Part shown: positions 30,144 to 31,539 of the stretch, piece after piece
Numbering within the stretch: position 1 is the first letter of the stretch
Layout: the number at the start of each line of letters is the position of its first letter
Origin: a virus
IMG/VR virus record: IMGVR_UViG_3300025168_000375
Location: 1-31,539 of that record
Length of the DNA stretch: 31,539 bases
Strand: one strand, 5' to 3'
The notes under the pieces: model-generated
What the model was told of the DNA's origin: nothing
The model's database searches: none
What the model saw: only the letters and a program-made list of their open reading frames with translations
Position numbers and translations under genes: made by a program

Positions 30144-31539
30144 GTTTTGTTTATAAACCACCCACAGAGTGGATTCCCCCAGACGTGTTCCCAACAGAGT
30201 TATTATGCCAAGCCAAGGAAATAGCTATTGATCTTGAAACCAGAGATCCTCGCCTAAAAGAATTAGGTCCTGGGTACATTAGAGGAGATGGAGAAGCCGT
30301 TGGTATTTCTTTTGCTATAGACGGATACGAAGACTATTTTCCTTTTGCGCATGAATCAGGATTTAACTTTTCTAAAAAGAAAGTGTTGGAGTTTACAAAG
30401 AAAATATGTGCGACCAACAGCGATAAGATATTTCATAATTCAACTTACGATGTTGGTTGGTTAACGCATCACGGTGTACCAATTAATGGAAGGATCATTG
30501 ACACAATGATTGTTGCTCCTTTAATTGATGAGAACCAATTCTGGTATTCTTTGAATGCACTTGGCAGAGAGTACATTAATGAAGGTAAGTCAGAAGGTGA
30601 ATTAAGCGCTGCCGCAGAAGAGTGGGGACTGGACCCCAAGGCTGATATGTGGCGCTTACCGTCTGCGTATGTAGGGACTTATGCAACACAGGACGCCGCC
30701 CTCACACTAAAATTATGGAATCACTTTAAAATTTTGCTGGAAGAGCAAAACCTTTGGAACATCTTTGATCTAGAAATGAGAGTGCTCCCAGTGGTTCTTG
30801 CCATGAAACAAAAAGGTGTTCGTGTAGATTTAGAAAGAGCAGAGACACTAAAAGCACAGTTAGTTAAAAGAGAGAAGAAAATTATTAAAAAGATTAAAGA
30901 AGAATCAGGAGTCACAGAAGTACAACTGTGGGCGGCTAATTCTTTAGCTAAAGTTTTTGATGCTTTGGAGCTTACCTATTTAAGAACACCAACAGGTTTA
31001 CCAAGTTTTACAAAAGCTTTCTTGGAAAACCACTCTCACCCCATCGCTCAGATGATTAGAGAAGCTAGAGAAGTTAATAAAACTCATAGCACATTTATCG
31101 ACTCTATTCTGAAGCACGAGCACAACGGTAGGATCCATGCTGAAATTAGACAGCTAAAGGGTGAGAGTGGGGGGACAGTCACAGGTCGGTTGTCCATGAG
31201 CAATCCAAACTTACAACAAGTCCCAGCTCGTAATAAAGAAATAGGCCCCTTGATTCGATCGTTGTTCTTACCCGAAGAAGGAGAGATATGGTGCTCAGCT
31301 GATTTCTCTCAACAAGAGCCAAGGATCCTAACGCATTACGCCAGTCGTTCTAGGTATGACGGAGCAGAAGCTATTGCTGATGCTTACCATGCCGGAGATG
31401 CTGACTTCCACCAAGAGGTGGCTAACCTAGTGGATATTGATAGGAAGACAGCTAAGACCATTGGTCTTGGAATTATGTACGGCATGGGCAAAGGCAAGTT
31501 AGCAGATCAACTGGGTGTTAGCGTAGACGAAGCGTCAGA
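30140..31539 (+). CDS. polA: DNA polymerase I, family A (3' end outside window)
   Basis: About 466 codons are visible. The N-terminus is a 3'-5' proofreading exonuclease with intact motifs: AIDLETRD, FHNSTYDVGW and YATQDAALTLKL. The polymerase domain follows, with SNPNLQQVP, motif A CSADFSQQEPRILTHYA (catalytic Asp, steric-gate Glu kept) and motif B RKTAKTIGLGIMYGMG. The residue equal to Phe762 of E. coli PolI is Leu here. No 5'-3' exonuclease domain is present. Start ATG overlaps the helicase stop (ATGA). It is the replicative polymerase of this phage by context. Confidence 0.93.
   Translation, partial: MSFVYKPPTEWIPPDVFPTELLCQAKEIAIDLETRDPRLKELGPGYIRGDGEAVGISFAIDGYEDYFPFAHESGFNFSKKKVLEFTKKICATNSDKIFHNSTYDVGWLTHHGVPINGRIIDTMIVAPLIDENQFWYSLNALGREYINEGKSEGELSAAAEEWGLDPKADMWRLPSAYVGTYATQDAALTLKLWNHFKILLEEQNLWNIFDLEMRVLPVVLAMKQKGVRVDLERAETLKAQLVKREKKIIKKIKEESGVTEVQLWAANSLAKVFDALELTYLRTPTGLPSFTKAFLENHSHPIAQMIREAREVNKTHSTFIDSILKHEHNGRIHAEIRQLKGESGGTVTGRLSMSNPNLQQVPARNKEIGPLIRSLFLPEEGEIWCSADFSQQEPRILTHYASRSRYDGAEAIADAYHAGDADFHQEVANLVDIDRKTAKTIGLGIMYGMGKGKLADQLGVSVDEAS

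Noticed and set aside
30140-31539. Calling the phage temperate from the Leu762 polymerase
   Set aside because: No integrase, repressor or attachment site is visible, and the genome is incomplete in this window. One residue is not enough.

Overview
The window reads as part of the genome of a tailed phage, probably marine, of a Gram-negative host. It carries a large terminase, a portal protein, a distant small terminase, an A-family DNA polymerase, an archaeo-eukaryotic-type primase and two helicases. Genes are packed with 1-44 nt overlaps (ATGA, TAATG, GTGA). No integrase, tRNA, CRISPR array or recognisable endolysin is visible. A virion morphotype cannot be assigned from this window alone, and both ends cut through genes.

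Layout. Positions 1-4.5 kb (minus strand): packaging and portal module, with terL, a 53-aa gene, portal and a repeat-rich protein cut by the window start. Positions 4.5-9.9 kb (plus strand): an early region of small, mostly unrecognised genes. It is divided by terminators, large palindromes and sigma70-like promoters that share a TATGGGATA spacer motif; one small nuclease gene runs backwards inside it. Positions 9.9-10.4 kb: terS on the minus strand. Positions 10.4-11.6 kb: a repeat-rich intergenic region and a cytosine-methylase-like gene. Positions 11.6-25.2 kb (minus strand): one long run of genes. Read in the direction of transcription it holds an SNF2-type helicase, a one-helix membrane protein, CsgF-like, CsgG-like, a curlin-like protein, a FecR-domain protein, a second curlin-like protein, a CHASE2-adenylate cyclase, a 1395-aa protein and several smaller genes. 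Positions 25.2-31.5 kb (plus strand): replication genes, from a pair of overlapping divergent promoters into a putative ssDNA-binding protein, primase, SF1 helicase and DNA polymerase I.

The most striking content is the curli-like cassette at 17.7-23.4 kb: an outer-membrane CsgG-type lipoprotein pore, its CsgF partner, two secreted curlin-repeat proteins, a periplasmic FecR protein and a membrane cyclase with the residues expected for making cAMP. All are joined by gene overlaps and flanked by phage genes. I infer that the phage alters the infected cell's surface or envelope, and perhaps its cAMP level, or that the CsgG/CsgF pore takes part in release. To my knowledge csgG-like genes have been noticed in some marine metagenomic phages; I do not recall the full set with amyloids, FecR and cyclase being described, and could not search.

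A second unusual feature is a family of dispersed palindromic units with the core AGAACAGACAAGCAAGCAA. They lie between terminator and promoter in the early region, one copy is inside a coding sequence, and one unit appears to be split by the nuclease gene. The arrangement resembles the mobile promoter/stem-loop cassettes (PeSL) known from T4-like phages.
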